From Pectobacterium colocasium (GTDB taxonomy: Bacteria > Pseudomonadota > Gammaproteobacteria > Enterobacterales > Enterobacteriaceae), in assembly GCF_020181655.1 (NCBI RefSeq), contig NZ_CP084032.1, positions 124,001 through 188,000 of the forward strand: DNA of 64,000 bases. Direction: 5' to 3'. Every line of letters begins with the position of its first letter. The first letter of the stretch is position 1. This document shows positions 1 to 9,600 of the stretch, in pieces. A program made the position numbers and the translations under genes. The notes under the pieces are model-generated. The model saw only the letters and a program-made list of their open reading frames with translations. It was not told the origin of the DNA and searched no databases.

Positions 1-825
1 CGATAGACTCGCTGCTTTGATGGACTTGCCCGACAATGTTGCTCAGGCTTTGGCGCATTTCTTCCATTGCAGCCAGGATGCTAGTGGTGTCTCCGGTACG
101 TCGTTCAATGGAAATGGCAAGATTCCCCTGCGCGACCTGACGGGTAATCTCCAGCGTATAAGCCGGTTCACCGCCCAACTGACGTTTGATTTTCCGGGTG
201 ATCCACCAGGCTATCACGCCCCCAAGCAAGGAAGAACAGAGTGCTAAAATTAGCATCAAGGAACCCGCATTTATCGCTTCTTGCTCGGACTTTTCGGCCA
301 TGGTGACTGTGAGTTGCTTCTGTCTCTCAATCATTTTGTCCAGTATATCGAATATGCTGGTTTGTGTGGTACGCACTTCTGTCAGCAGTAAATTACGAAA
401 GGCGTCGTCTTGGTTGGACATGACCAGTTCGACGGATTTTTTCACGCTATTCGTATACGCAGGCTGCGCTTGTTCAAGCATAGCGAGATACGTTTTCGCC
501 TCGTTATCCACGGTACTCTTACCTAATTGTATGAGTAAGTCACTATTATGTGCGAAGGCTTTCTGAATGCGATCATTCTCGGCTTTCATTTGTTGTGGAT
601 CGCTGAGAAACGCAATATTTCTCATAGAGCGGGCGATAATGTTAACGCTATCTTTCATTTCCTGCATTAACAAAAGATTGGTTATTCGCACTTGCGATAA
701 AACCTGAATATTTCCTCCAAGTCGGTCTAACTGAATACGACCTAGTGTGGCGACTAAAAAACCAATGATGATAATGAGTGTAAAGCCTGTACCTAACATT
801 TTTCCCAAACTTACATTTTTCATTA
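1..825 (-). CDS. Methyl-accepting chemotaxis protein (partial, C-terminus off window)
   Basis: This is the N-terminal 275 codons of a transmembrane chemoreceptor reading off the left edge. The start ATG (complement of 823-825) follows an AGAGCACATA ribosome-binding stretch. A first membrane segment lies at about residues 8-30 (LGTGF-type start, then IIIIGFLVATLG). A periplasmic helical region to about residue 190 resembles the four-helix-bundle (4HB_MCP) sensor class. A second membrane segment follows (LILALCSSLLGGVIAWWI), then a HAMP linker containing [12 protein letters not shown]. The signalling hairpin is mostly outside the window. It is the first of three tandem paralogues on this strand; the HAMP entry [10 protein letters not shown] is almost the same as in the next one. 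The ligand cannot be predicted. Confidence 0.9.
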
Positions 826-1396
826 TGTGCTCTTTTATTGAGGTTATACACGACAGGTGTAGTTATTTTTTGTTAAGGGAGATAATGCTACAAATGCGAT
901 TGGTCAACTAACGCTACCTTTGATCATCCCACGCTCTCTTGACATTTGTCTGATACAAAAAGCCCAACGGTGTTGATAACCCCCGTAACGGTATTGGTAA
1001 AGGGGGGCCACTTTCATGTGCGTAGGAATTCCAATTGTGGGTGTGTACAAGTTAAGGGAATGACAAATGGAGTGTATACACTATTGTAGTATGTTGATGG
1101 AAGGATAATGTAATAAAACTGCCATTTTTTATGAATTAATAAAACTTTAATATTATTTAATTATAGTTTTTAGGGTAAGTTATAAATATTAATATATGAC
1201 TTTGAGCTCAATCTGGTTGATGTTTTTTATTATCTTTCATTGGGTTGCGTTTTTTACTCCTGATTCTGATTTTTATTAATTTATGTGTTCATTAATCTTA
1301 TTATTTACTCCATTGATCTGAAAGTAAAAAGCCGCTGAAAACTCAGCGGCTTTATTTGGTTTGCTACAAGGCGAGATTTTACAAACGACGCATTCG
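826..1396. other. AT-rich intergenic region between two chemoreceptor genes
   Basis: About 570 bases separate the start of the first receptor from the end of the second. The part from about 1075 to 1320 is very AT-rich. No credible gene was found, and short ORFs here lack ribosome-binding sites. The only clear element is the terminator hairpin near 1331-1350. The promoter of the partial receptor gene must lie in the left part, but I could not recognise a sigma-28 motif in it. Confidence 0.6.
1326..1355 (-). terminator. Rho-independent terminator of chemoreceptor gene
   Basis: Perfect 8 bp stem GCCGCTGA / TCAGCGGC (1331-1338 and 1343-1350) with a 4-base loop. Read on the minus strand it is followed by a run of T, just after the stop of the receptor gene ending at 1397. 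Confidence 0.85.
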
Positions 1397-3067
1397 TTAA
1401 AAGGTTTCCCAGTTTTGCTTATCGCTTCCCGCGTTACTTTTGGGATTGGCAAGTGAGAGTTTTGCACTGTCAGGTCTTTTCAGCTGCGGAGCAAGGCGTT
1501 GCGCCGATCCTCCTTCAACGATGAAGACTTTCATCAACTCGACCAGATGGGCGGCCTGTTCGCTCAGGCTATCGGCGGCGGACGCAGACTGCTCAACGAG
1601 CGCGGCGTTCTGCTGGGTCACCTGATCGAGTTGGTTCACTGCCTCATGAATCTGCGACACGCCGGATTCCTGTTCCTGCGTGGTAATACCAATTTCGTTA
1701 ATCAGATCGGCAACGTGGCGCGCCTGACGAACCAGCTCTTCGATTGTCGTTCCTGCATCGCTGACCAGCGCGGAGCCTGTCTCCACCTTCTCGACGCTGT
1801 GGCCGATCAGCTCTTTAATCTCTTTGGCTGCGGTGGCGGAGCGCTGCGCCAGTGAGCGAACTTCACCGGCTACGACGGCAAAGCCACGGCCTTGCTCACC
1901 AGCCCGGGCGGCTTCTACCGCCGCGTTGAGCGCCAGAATGTTGGTTTGGAAAGCGATGCCGTCAATCACGCTGATGATGTCGTTAATCTTGTGCGAGCTG
2001 TCGGTAATTTCTTTCATGGTGACCACGATATTGCCGACGGCTTCACCACCTTTAGCCGCAGTGTTACTGGCGGCCTGTGCCAGTTGTGCGGCATTACGCA
2101 CCGTATCGGTATTTTGACGCACCGTTTGGCTCATTTCTTCCGTAGAGGCGGCGGTTTGTTGCAGATTGGCCGCCTGTTCTTCCGTACGTTGGCTAAGGTC
2201 CGCGCTGCCAGCCGCAATCTGTTTGGCTCCGGTGGCGATAGATTCACTGCTCTCACGCACCTGTTCAACAATGCTGCTTAAGCTTTTGCGCATGTGATTC
2301 ATCGCGAACAGCAAACTGGTATTATCACCTGACGCCAGAGCGACCGGTATTGCCAGATTACCTTGTGCGATTTCCTGTGTGACCTGTGTGGCATAAGCCG
2401 GTTCACCACCCAGTTGCTTCTTGATATGGCGGGTAATCAGCCAGGCGATGCCTGCGCCGAAGAATGAGGCGATGAGTGCCAGAATCAACAATGAATTACC
2501 ATCGTAGTAGGACTCTTCAATCGCGTTGGTTGCCGTTTGTGTGGTGTAGTCTCTCTGCAACTGAATCATGGTGTTCAGATTGTTAAAAAGCTTGGTTTGG
2601 ATAGGTTCAAGCTGGGTTTTAACTAACTCGATAGCTTCAGCCTGTCTATTGCTGAGTGACAGTGCGACGGCCTGGCGGCCTACTCTGGCAAATTCAGTGC
2701 GATTTTGCTGAAGTTCACCCAAAATATTGCGGACCTCGGTTGCCCGTAAATTGGCTTCCAACTGAGCGACGAGCGTCGTGTTTTTGGCACTCGTGGTTTC
2801 AATCAGCTTTTGATTGTCTTCCAGAACCTTTTGTTCGGTAGCGATGAGCATACGCAACGTGGTTTTGATCGTGACGTTAAGGTTATCTTTCAGTTCTTGT
2901 AGCACGATGAGGTTGGCAAGGTGGTGTTTAGCCAGTCTGTCCGTAGTATTACCGAGGCCAACCAGATGCATTCTGCCGAAGATGGCCACTAACAGGCCAA
3001 TAATAATCACAAAGGCAAAGCCTGAACCGACCTGAGTACCCAGTTTCATTTTTTTTGTACGCTGCAT
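1397..3067 (-). CDS. Methyl-accepting chemotaxis protein
   Basis: A 556-residue chemoreceptor of the inner membrane. It senses periplasmic or membrane cues and controls CheA through CheW. Membrane segment 1 is at about residues 13-32 and segment 2 at about 190-210 ([18 protein letters not shown]), with a helical 4HB-type sensor between. HAMP follows at about 212-265, then the long methylated helical hairpin with the conserved tip around [16 protein letters not shown]. The C-terminus ends in NWETF, the pentapeptide that docks CheR and CheB, so full adaptation is expected. The start is supported by GAGGATAAC upstream of ATG. The cytoplasmic half is nearly identical to that of the next paralogue (3342-5021), while the sensor halves differ, so they probably sense different signals through the same output. 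Confidence 0.95.
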   Translation of the reverse strand: MQRTKKMKLGTQVGSGFAFVIIIGLLVAIFGRMHLVGLGNTTDRLAKHHLANLIVLQELKDNLNVTIKTTLRMLIATEQKVLEDNQKLIETTSAKNTTLVAQLEANLRATEVRNILGELQQNRTEFARVGRQAVALSLSNRQAEAIELVKTQLEPIQTKLFNNLNTMIQLQRDYTTQTATNAIEESYYDGNSLLILALIASFFGAGIAWLITRHIKKQLGGEPAYATQVTQEIAQGNLAIPVALASGDNTSLLFAMNHMRKSLSSIVEQVRESSESIATGAKQIAAGSADLSQRTEEQAANLQQTAASTEEMSQTVRQNTDTVRNAAQLAQAASNTAAKGGEAVGNIVVTMKEITDSSHKINDIISVIDGIAFQTNILALNAAVEAARAGEQGRGFAVVAGEVRSLAQRSATAAKEIKELIGHSVEKVETGSALVSDAGTTIEELVRQARHVADLINEIGITTQEQESGVSQIHEAVNQLDQVTQQNAALVEQSASAADSLSEQAAHLVELMKVFIVEGGSAQRLAPQLKRPDSAKLSLANPKSNAGSDKQNWETF

Positions 3068-3187
3068 GTTATCCTCATGACTTATTTACAGTATTTATTG
3101 TTATTAAGCAGATTTTCCTTTGCACGTGGGAAGCAATGCTCTCCTAAGGCTTCGCGTCCTTTTGATGAATAAGCACTTCACCCTAGA

Positions 3188-3214
3188 ATATCGGCATGAG
3201 CAGAGAAAACATTG
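3188..3214 (-). promoter_or_regulatory. Candidate sigma-28 (FliA) flagellar promoter
   Basis: On the minus strand, CAATGTTT (3207-3214) is followed after 11 bases by GCCGATAT (3188-3195). The FliA consensus is TAAAGTTT-N11-GCCGATAA, so the -35 matches 6 of 8 and the -10 matches 7 of 8 at the exact spacing. It lies about 120 bases upstream of the receptor gene starting at 3067, as expected for a chemotaxis gene. Confidence 0.6.
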
Positions 3215-3310
3215 ATTTTAATTGTCGCCGATGTTGCCTGCTGATGAGGACAAACCAGAAAATGTAGAGGATGGCGGGTACGGGTGGTGCAATGGTGAGA
3301 AAGTGAAGAG

Positions 3311-3333
3311 GGGGATGCGCGATCCATCCCCCT
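3311..3333 (-). terminator. Hairpin downstream of third chemoreceptor gene
   Basis: Perfect 8 bp stem GGGGGATG / CATCCCCC with a 7-base loop, placed 9 bases after the stop of the receptor gene ending at 3342. The T tract after it on the minus strand is interrupted, so termination may be weak. Confidence 0.6.
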
Positions 3334-3341
3334 GTGTAGCA

Positions 3342-5021
3342 TCAGAACTGTTCCCAGTTTTGATTATCGCTTCCCGTGCTGCTTCTGGGATGGGCAAGGG
3401 AGAGCGTTGCGCTGTCAGGTCTTTTCAACTGCGGGGCAGAGCGCTGTGACGTTCCACCTTCCACAACGAAGACTTTCATCAGCTCGACCAGACGGGCTGC
3501 CTGATCGCTCAGGCTATCGGCGGCGGACGCGGATTGCTCAACGAGCGCGGCGTTCTGCTGCGTAACCTGATCGAGTTGGTTCACGGCATCATGAATCTGT
3601 GACACGCCGGATTCCTGTTCCTGCGTGGTGACGCCAATTTCGTTAATCAGATCGGCAACGTGGCGCGCCTGACGAACCAGCTCTTCAATTGTCGTTCCTG
3701 CATCGCTAACCAACGCGGATCCCGTCTCCACTTTCTCGACGCTGTGGCCGATCAGCTCTTTAATCTCTTTGGCTGCGGTGGCGGAGCGCTGCGCCAGCGA
3801 GCGCACTTCACCTGCCACGACGGCAAAGCCACGGCCTTGTTCACCGGCCCGGGCGGCTTCTACCGCCGCGTTGAGCGCCAGAATGTTGGTCTGGAAAGCG
3901 ATGCCGTCAATGACGCTGATGATGTCGCCAATTTTATGCGAGCTGTCGGTAATTTCTTTCATGGTAACCACGATATTGCCGACGGCTTCACCGCCTTTAG
4001 CCGCGGTATTGCTGGCGGCCTGCGCCAACTGAGCGGCATTACGCACGGTGTCTGAGTTCTGGCGTACGGTTTGGCTCATCTCTTCCATTGAGGCGGCGGT
4101 TTGTTGCAGGTTGGCCGCCTGCTCTTCCGTACGCTGGCTGAGATCGGTACTGCCTGCGGCGATCTGGCTGGCGCCGGTGGCGATAGATTCACTGCTCTCA
4201 CGTACCTGTTCAACAATGCCGCTCAGGCTTTTACGCATCGCATTCATGGCGGCAAGCATGCTGTGGTTATCGCCGGGACGTAGACTGATCGCGACGGCCA
4301 GATTTCCTTGCGCAATGGCCTGTGCGATCTGAGCGGCATAAACCACTTCTCCACCCAATAGCCCTTTAATCGTGCGGGTAATCAGCACGGAAACCAGAAT
4401 GCCGACCAGCACCGCAATCGCGGCGAAGATAATCAGCATGTTACCGTCGCCACGTGCTTCCTGCATGGCGCTCGTCGTCATGTCCTGCGTCCGCTTTTTC
4501 TGGAATTGCGCCATGCTATCCAGTGCGGCGAAAACCGGTGCCTGCGTCACCTGCATCTCATTGACCATGATCTGCACGGCACGCGCTCTTTCTTCTGCGT
4601 TTTCGGACAGGCCGAGTTCAACCGCTTTATTCACGGCATCCCGATAAGCCGGACGAGCCTGCGTCAGGCTCTCCAGCGAGTCGCGGGTTTCTGGTTCGGA
4701 CAGGTGCGCATACAGTTTGGTCAGCGTGTCAGTATTGCGGGCAATTTGCTGATCGATCAGGCGCTTTTCTTCCTGAATACGGTTCCTGTCATCGGTCAGG
4801 CCAATGTTACGCACGGAACGTGCTACGGCATCAAAGCCGCTCTTGGCATCTTGTATCAGGATGAGGCTGGCCAGGTTTTTTTCGGATAGCGATTCAATAT
4901 CTTCCCCCAGATCGACCAAATGGAAGCGCCCCAGAACGGCGACCATCAGGCCGATGATGATGACAGAGGCGAAACCGGAACCCAACATGGTGCCGAGCTT
5001 CATTTTTGCGAGAAAATTCAT
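3342..5021 (-). CDS. Methyl-accepting chemotaxis protein
   Basis: A 559-residue chemoreceptor and paralogue of its downstream neighbour. Membrane segments are at about residues 13-32 and 193-213 ([18 protein letters not shown]). A periplasmic helical sensor of the 4HB type lies between them, followed by HAMP and the signalling hairpin with [16 protein letters not shown] at its tip. It ends NWEQF, a variant of the NWETF docking pentapeptide. The ATG is preceded by AAAGGAACATT. The last ~300 residues match the paralogue at 1397-3067 almost residue for residue, whereas the sensor halves (roughly residues 40-190) share little. This points to tandem duplication with divergence of the sensor and possible gene conversion of the output half. 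Confidence 0.95.
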   Translation of the reverse strand: MNFLAKMKLGTMLGSGFASVIIIGLMVAVLGRFHLVDLGEDIESLSEKNLASLILIQDAKSGFDAVARSVRNIGLTDDRNRIQEEKRLIDQQIARNTDTLTKLYAHLSEPETRDSLESLTQARPAYRDAVNKAVELGLSENAEERARAVQIMVNEMQVTQAPVFAALDSMAQFQKKRTQDMTTSAMQEARGDGNMLIIFAAIAVLVGILVSVLITRTIKGLLGGEVVYAAQIAQAIAQGNLAVAISLRPGDNHSMLAAMNAMRKSLSGIVEQVRESSESIATGASQIAAGSTDLSQRTEEQAANLQQTAASMEEMSQTVRQNSDTVRNAAQLAQAASNTAAKGGEAVGNIVVTMKEITDSSHKIGDIISVIDGIAFQTNILALNAAVEAARAGEQGRGFAVVAGEVRSLAQRSATAAKEIKELIGHSVEKVETGSALVSDAGTTIEELVRQARHVADLINEIGVTTQEQESGVSQIHDAVNQLDQVTQQNAALVEQSASAADSLSDQAARLVELMKVFVVEGGTSQRSAPQLKRPDSATLSLAHPRSSTGSDNQNWEQF

Positions 5022-5252
5022 AATGTTCCTTTATTATCGATGATGCAGGTTCTGCTTTGTGGATTGGATCTCTTCTGCGACAGGTCAGGAATAGGGTGTA
5101 CTTCTGATGACGTCATGGTTTGGTATGCAGACTTGCTGAGCGGTGGCAAAGGAACGCACGGTTCTTTACCCCAGGCACAGTATAAAGACAGGGTGTGGAT
5201 AGGCAGATGTGGAATATAGAAGTAAAACGGGCGCATTTTCCGGCATAAGGAG

Positions 5253-5280
5253 AAAAACCGCTGAATATCAGCGGTTTTTC
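5253..5280 (-). terminator. Rho-independent terminator of threonate operon
   Basis: Perfect stem ACCGCTGA / TCAGCGGT (5257-5264 and 5268-5275) with a 3-base loop, flanked by A and T runs so it could work in both directions. It lies about 40 bases after the end of the GntP-type permease gene at 5318 and closes the minus-strand operon. Confidence 0.85.
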
Positions 5281-5317
5281 CTTTAGTGAAACGTCGTAAG
5301 GGGGAAAGGTTAGGGAT

Positions 5318-6676
5318 TTACATCACCAGCCACAACGCCCAGGTGAAGAGGAATCCAGCCAGCCCGAGAATGGTCGTCAGTACCGTCCAGGTACGCAAGC
5401 CATCGGCGACGGACAGCCCCAGATACTTGGTGACGATCCAGAAACCGGAGTCATTAACGTGGGACAGTCCCAATCCGCCAAAGCAGGCAGAAAGCGTTAC
5501 CAGTACCAGTTGCATCTGGTTCAAGCCGCTGACGGCTTCACTCAGCAGGCCGCAGGTGGTAAGAATGGCGACGGTGGCGGAGCCTTGCGAGGCGCGTAGC
5601 GCCAGCGACAGAATAAAGGCGGCAGGCACCAGCGGCAGGTGAATGCTGGTCAGCGTATCCGCCAGCGCTTTACCGATGCCTGATTCCACCAGCACTTTAC
5701 CGAATACGCCACCCGCACCGGTCACCATAATGACCATCGCCGCGGCAGGCATGGCATCGCCCATTACACCGCTGGCTTTCTCCAGCGACCAGCCACGACG
5801 CAGGGCAATCAGCCAGAACGCTAAGGCCAGAGCAATTAGCAGCGCGACAGCGGGAGAGCCGACCAGCGACATCACGTTACGTACCGGGTGTCCGGCAGGC
5901 AGAATGGTCGCAGACACGGTGCCGAGCATAATGATGGCGATGGGAATCGCAATCAGCGCAGCGATCAGCCCAGCCGAGGGAGCCGATACAGGCGCGGTAT
6001 CTGGCGTCGCATCTTCCGGTTTTGCCAGCTGTAACTGCTCTAATACTTCAACGGAAAGCGCATACTTACGGCGATTCATGGCCTTGGCAGCCCAATAGCT
6101 GATGATGCCGACAGGAATCGACACCAGCAGGCCAATGATGGTCAGCCAGCCGATATCCGCGTTTAACAGGCCAGCGGCGGCGACCGGACCGGGATGCGGC
6201 GGCAGCGCGACGTGCACTGTCAGCATCACGCCCGCGACGGGCAAACCGAATTTAATCGGAGAGACCTTCGCGACTTTCGCAAAGCCGTAAATAATCGGGG
6301 CGAGGATAATAAAGCCGACATCGAAAAAGACCGGAATACCCAGAATAAAAGCGGCGATGGTTAATGCCGCCACCATTAATCCCGGCCCCATTAATTGGGC
6401 AAAGCGGTGCGCCAGAGATTCTGCGCCACCAGAGACTTCGATCATTCTGCCCAGCATGGCACCGAGGCCGATAATAATCGCCACCGAACCGAGAATACCG
6501 CCCATGCCGGAAGTAATCACTTTCATGACTTCGCCAGTAGGAATACCCGTTGCCAATGCGACGAGTAAGCTGACAACCAGCAGGGCGACAAAGGGCTGAA
6601 TCTTAAATTTAATGACCATCAGCAACAGGAGTAATACCCCGGCGATAGCGATGCAGAGTAAGAGCGAGGTGGCCAT
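5318..6676 (-). CDS. GntP-family permease, probable threonate/acid-sugar:H+ symporter
   Basis: A 452-residue polytopic inner-membrane protein with about 12-14 hydrophobic segments, of the gluconate:H+ symporter (GntP) family. Family traits include the N-terminal hydrophobic start, VALPPHPGPVAAA near residue 155 and a C-terminal LSHVNDSGFWIV, which is typical of GntP/GntT/YgbN. It is the last gene of the operon otnI-otnC-otnK-ltnD, in the same position as ygbN in E. coli. The natural inference is uptake of threonate or a related four-carbon acid. It is set apart from otnI by 183 bases that contain a strong hairpin, so its expression may be tuned separately. Substrate assignment rests on context only. 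Confidence 0.88.
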   Translation of the reverse strand: MATSLLLCIAIAGVLLLLLMVIKFKIQPFVALLVVSLLVALATGIPTGEVMKVITSGMGGILGSVAIIIGLGAMLGRMIEVSGGAESLAHRFAQLMGPGLMVAALTIAAFILGIPVFFDVGFIILAPIIYGFAKVAKVSPIKFGLPVAGVMLTVHVALPPHPGPVAAAGLLNADIGWLTIIGLLVSIPVGIISYWAAKAMNRRKYALSVEVLEQLQLAKPEDATPDTAPVSAPSAGLIAALIAIPIAIIMLGTVSATILPAGHPVRNVMSLVGSPAVALLIALALAFWLIALRRGWSLEKASGVMGDAMPAAAMVIMVTGAGGVFGKVLVESGIGKALADTLTSIHLPLVPAAFILSLALRASQGSATVAILTTCGLLSEAVSGLNQMQLVLVTLSACFGGLGLSHVNDSGFWIVTKYLGLSVADGLRTWTVLTTILGLAGFLFTWALWLVM

Positions 6677-6761
6677 ATTCTTATCCTCATTGACCCCGTC
6701 TTTTCAATTCAGAGGCTGAAAGAGATGGGATAGTCGTTTGTTATTTGTATAAGGGTGCCTC

Positions 6762-6786
6762 GATTCCCGTAATGAATACGGGAATC
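6762..6786 (-). other. Intercistronic hairpin between otnI and the permease gene
   Basis: Perfect 10 bp stem GATTCCCGTA / TACGGGAATC with a 5-base loop, inside the 183-base gap between otnI and the permease gene. Neither strand has a T run, so it is more likely an mRNA-stability or processing element than a full terminator. Confidence 0.55.
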
Positions 6787-6859
6787 TGACCTATTATTTT
6801 TATTTATTCGTGTGTAACGAATATGTCTCTGGTGTTGGTTTGTTTCTTGGATAAGTGAA

Positions 6860-7648
6860 TTAGTGTTTTTTCTCCAGCCAAGGTTTAGCCCATCCCAATC
6901 CGTCTTCGGTTTTACCGCGCGGGTTATATTCACAGCCAACCCAGCCGGAATAATTCACGCGATCTAATTCGGCAAAGATGAATGGATAATTAATTTCCCC
7001 TTCATCGGGTTCATGTCGTGCAGGGACAGACGCAATTTGAATATGTCCGATGCGGCCAGATAAATCGTGAATAATTTGCGTCAGGTTGCCATCGACAATC
7101 TGCGCGTGGAAGAAATCCAGCTGGATATACACATTAGGTCGGTCGATCAAATTGGCTAATTCCAGCGCCTGATACTGACTGGCGAACAGATAATTCGGTT
7201 TCACCTTCGCACTCAGCGCTTCAATCATGATATTGATGCCGTGTGGTGCAAATTTATCGGCGGCGTAGCGTAGGTTATCGATGAAGGTTTGCTGATAGGC
7301 CGCGCGGTCTTCACCGGGCGGGACGACGCCGCCCATCACCAGCACCGAAGGGCAGTTCAGCGCCAGCGCATATTCCAGCGCGTTGTCGATATCACGGCGA
7401 GCATCCTCAATGCGGTCGGGCAGGGCTGAGACGCCCCATTCGCCTGCGGCAATATTGCCGGGTGCGGTATTGAACAACACCTGCTTTAAGCCATTTTCCC
7501 GCAGTTTTTCCGCCAGCAGCGGTGCCGGATACTCATAAGGAAACAGGTACTCGACCGAGGTGAAACCCGCATCGGCAGCGGCTTTAAACCGATCGAGAAA
7601 CGGCACGTCAGTAAACAGCATAGAAAGATTGGCAGCAAACTTAGGCAT
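6860..7648 (-). CDS. otnI: 2-oxo-tetronate isomerase
   Basis: A 262-residue TIM-barrel protein of the hydroxypyruvate isomerase-like (Hyi/YgbM) branch of the xylose-isomerase-like superfamily. In the E. coli-type pathway this enzyme interconverts 2-oxo- and 3-oxo-tetronate. Conserved features include FAANLSMLF at the N-terminus, an IMIEALS strand, [28 protein letters not shown] and a C-terminal GCEYNPRG. I chose the ATG at 7646-7648 because GGAG sits 6 bases upstream of it; an earlier in-frame ATG at 7658-7660 lacks a good site. It follows otnC after 33 bases in the same operon. Confidence 0.9.
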   Translation of the reverse strand: MPKFAANLSMLFTDVPFLDRFKAAADAGFTSVEYLFPYEYPAPLLAEKLRENGLKQVLFNTAPGNIAAGEWGVSALPDRIEDARRDIDNALEYALALNCPSVLVMGGVVPPGEDRAAYQQTFIDNLRYAADKFAPHGINIMIEALSAKVKPNYLFASQYQALELANLIDRPNVYIQLDFFHAQIVDGNLTQIIHDLSGRIGHIQIASVPARHEPDEGEINYPFIFAELDRVNYSGWVGCEYNPRGKTEDGLGWAKPWLEKKH

Positions 7649-7681
7649 GGTTAACTCCATCGCTCAGTAAAAAGTGGCTCA

Positions 7682-8338
7682 TCAAGAGAGCTCGGTAATT
7701 TCGTCAGCGGTGAGGTAGCGAATTTTTCGGTCACCGAGAATAAAAATCAGCTTGGCAGTTTCTTCCAGCTCTTCCATGTTGTCCGCCGCCGCACGCAGAT
7801 CTTTACCGGTGACGACGGGGCCGTGGTTAGCCAATAAGAACGCCTTGTAACGCGAAGCCAGCTTCGCGAGATCCTCGCCTAGCCGCGCATCGCCAGGGCG
7901 GTAATAAGGGACGACGGGCACTTTACCGACGCGCATCACCACATAGGGCGTGAACGGCTTGATGGCATCCTGCGTATCCAGCCCTTCCAGACAGGAGAGC
8001 GCGGTCAGATAGGTGCTGTGCAGGTGTACGATCGCCTTGCACTCGGGATCGTTACGGTAAATCGACAGGTGAAAACTGACCTCTTTCGATGGTTTATCCC
8101 CGGAGATCCACTCGCCGCTCATGCTGACTTTGGATAGCCGCTCGGCATCCAGTTCACCGAGGCAAGAGCCGGTCGGTGTTGCCAGCAGCGTACCGTCATC
8201 CAGTAGCAGCGAGAGGTTTCCGGCTGAACCGGTGGCGTAACCGCGCTGGAAAAAGGACGCGCCCAGCTTAACCATCTCCGCGCGTGCGCGCTGCTCGTTG
8301 TTCAGTGCGGTTTCGGTGTTGTGGTGTTTTTCACTCAT
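7682..8338 (-). CDS. otnC: 3-oxo-tetronate 4-phosphate decarboxylase (class II aldolase fold)
   Basis: A 218-residue class II aldolase/adducin-family enzyme. In the threonate pathway it decarboxylates 3-oxo-tetronate 4-phosphate to dihydroxyacetone phosphate. Metal-binding histidines are visible in IVHLHSTY (about residue 103) and LANHGPVV (about residue 170). GSAGNLS near the N-terminus matches the phosphate-binding loop of the family. Length is normal. Its start overlaps the otnK stop by 4 bases (ATGA), showing tight translational coupling. The substrate is inferred from the intact operon and known relatives; the fold alone would also allow a fuculose- or ribulose-phosphate aldolase-like role. 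Confidence 0.92.
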   Translation of the reverse strand: MSEKHHNTETALNNEQRARAEMVKLGASFFQRGYATGSAGNLSLLLDDGTLLATPTGSCLGELDAERLSKVSMSGEWISGDKPSKEVSFHLSIYRNDPECKAIVHLHSTYLTALSCLEGLDTQDAIKPFTPYVVMRVGKVPVVPYYRPGDARLGEDLAKLASRYKAFLLANHGPVVTGKDLRAAADNMEELEETAKLIFILGDRKIRYLTADEITELS

Positions 8339-9600
8339 ACGGCAAACTCCTTTTGGGCGCGGGCAAAAAAGTCTTCATCACCAAAATTACCGGATTTCAG
8401 CGCCAGCGAGAGTGGGTGAGTGGTAGAACGCACCCACGGTACGCCGGGAGAAATGGACGGCCCGATATGGAACGCGTGAATACCCAGCGTCTGTACCACG
8501 ATGCTGGAGGTTTCACCGCCCGCAATAATGAAGCGCTGAAAGCCTTCCTGCTGGAGCTGGCGAGCGACGGCAGCAAACAGTTTCTCCACCGCCTGACTGC
8601 TGGCTTCTGCGCCCCAGCGCTGCTGAATCTGTGCCAGTTCGTCAGGTGATGACGTGGCATACAGCAGTGGCGCAAGCGCGTCGCCACGGTGGGGTTTCAC
8701 CCAATCAACCAATTCCTGCACGTAAGATTCATCGCCTTGCAGGCTGCGAGCAACGTCAATGGCGCGACCCGCCGCCTGTTTCAGGTACTGGGCGACCTGC
8801 TTATTGGTCATGACCGAACAGGAGCCGGACAGCACAACGCCTGCGCCGGACTGCGGCTTGCCCGCCTTGGTGGCGGAACCAGTTTGTGTCGCGGGTTCTG
8901 CCCACTGACGTGCCAGACCAATCGCCAGGCCGGAACCGCCAGTAACCAGCTTCATGTCGCGTAGCGCTTCTCCCTGCGTTAACAGGTGCTGTTCATTCAA
9001 CGTATCCAGTACCACATAGCGCACACCTTGTTCTTTCAGCTGGGTTAGCCGCTGTTTAACGGCTTCCGCCCCTTGATCCATCACGGCATACGGCACCAGT
9101 CCGCAGCGCCCGGCTGCCTGCTGTTCCATGACGCGTATCAGGTTGCTGTCCGTCATCGGCGTAACCGGATGGTGACGCATCCCGGATTCGGACAGCAGTT
9201 GATCCATCACGAACAGGTGACCCTGATAGACGGTTCTGCCGTTCACCGGCAGCGCCGGAGAGATGATGGTCTGCGTTTCGCCGAGCTGTTCCAACAGTGC
9301 ATCGGTCACCGGACCGATGTTGCCTTTCGCGGTGCTGTCGAAGGTGGAGCAATATTTAAAGTAGAACTGCTGACAGCCCTGTTGTTGCAGCCATGCCAGC
9401 GCCTTGAGGGAATCCGCTACCGCTTGCTCCGCCGGGCAGGAGCGTGATTTTAGGCTAATGACCACGGCCTGCGTGTCGACCTTAAAATCGGACGGCGGTA
9501 CGCCGTTGAGTTGTACGGTCGGCAGCCCGTTGTTGACCAGAAAACTGGCGATATCCGTCGCACCGGTAAAATCGTCGGCAATCACACCTAGCTTGATCAT
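8335..9600 (-). CDS. otnK: 3-oxo-tetronate 4-kinase (DUF1537 family)
   Basis: A 421-residue sugar-acid kinase of the former DUF1537 family, which phosphorylates 3-oxo-tetronate with ATP. The N-terminal substrate-binding domain begins with GVIADDFTGATDIASF, the family hallmark, and also has LKSRSCP. The C-terminal nucleotide-binding domain carries VVLSGSCS near residue 257 and the FIIAGGETSS glycine-rich motif near residue 362. Length is normal. It overlaps ltnD by 4 bases upstream and otnC by 4 bases downstream, so the three are one translationally coupled unit. Confidence 0.94.
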   Translation of the reverse strand: MIKLGVIADDFTGATDIASFLVNNGLPTVQLNGVPPSDFKVDTQAVVISLKSRSCPAEQAVADSLKALAWLQQQGCQQFYFKYCSTFDSTAKGNIGPVTDALLEQLGETQTIISPALPVNGRTVYQGHLFVMDQLLSESGMRHHPVTPMTDSNLIRVMEQQAAGRCGLVPYAVMDQGAEAVKQRLTQLKEQGVRYVVLDTLNEQHLLTQGEALRDMKLVTGGSGLAIGLARQWAEPATQTGSATKAGKPQSGAGVVLSGSCSVMTNKQVAQYLKQAAGRAIDVARSLQGDESYVQELVDWVKPHRGDALAPLLYATSSPDELAQIQQRWGAEASSQAVEKLFAAVARQLQQEGFQRFIIAGGETSSIVVQTLGIHAFHIGPSISPGVPWVRSTTHPLSLALKSGNFGDEDFFARAQKEFAV

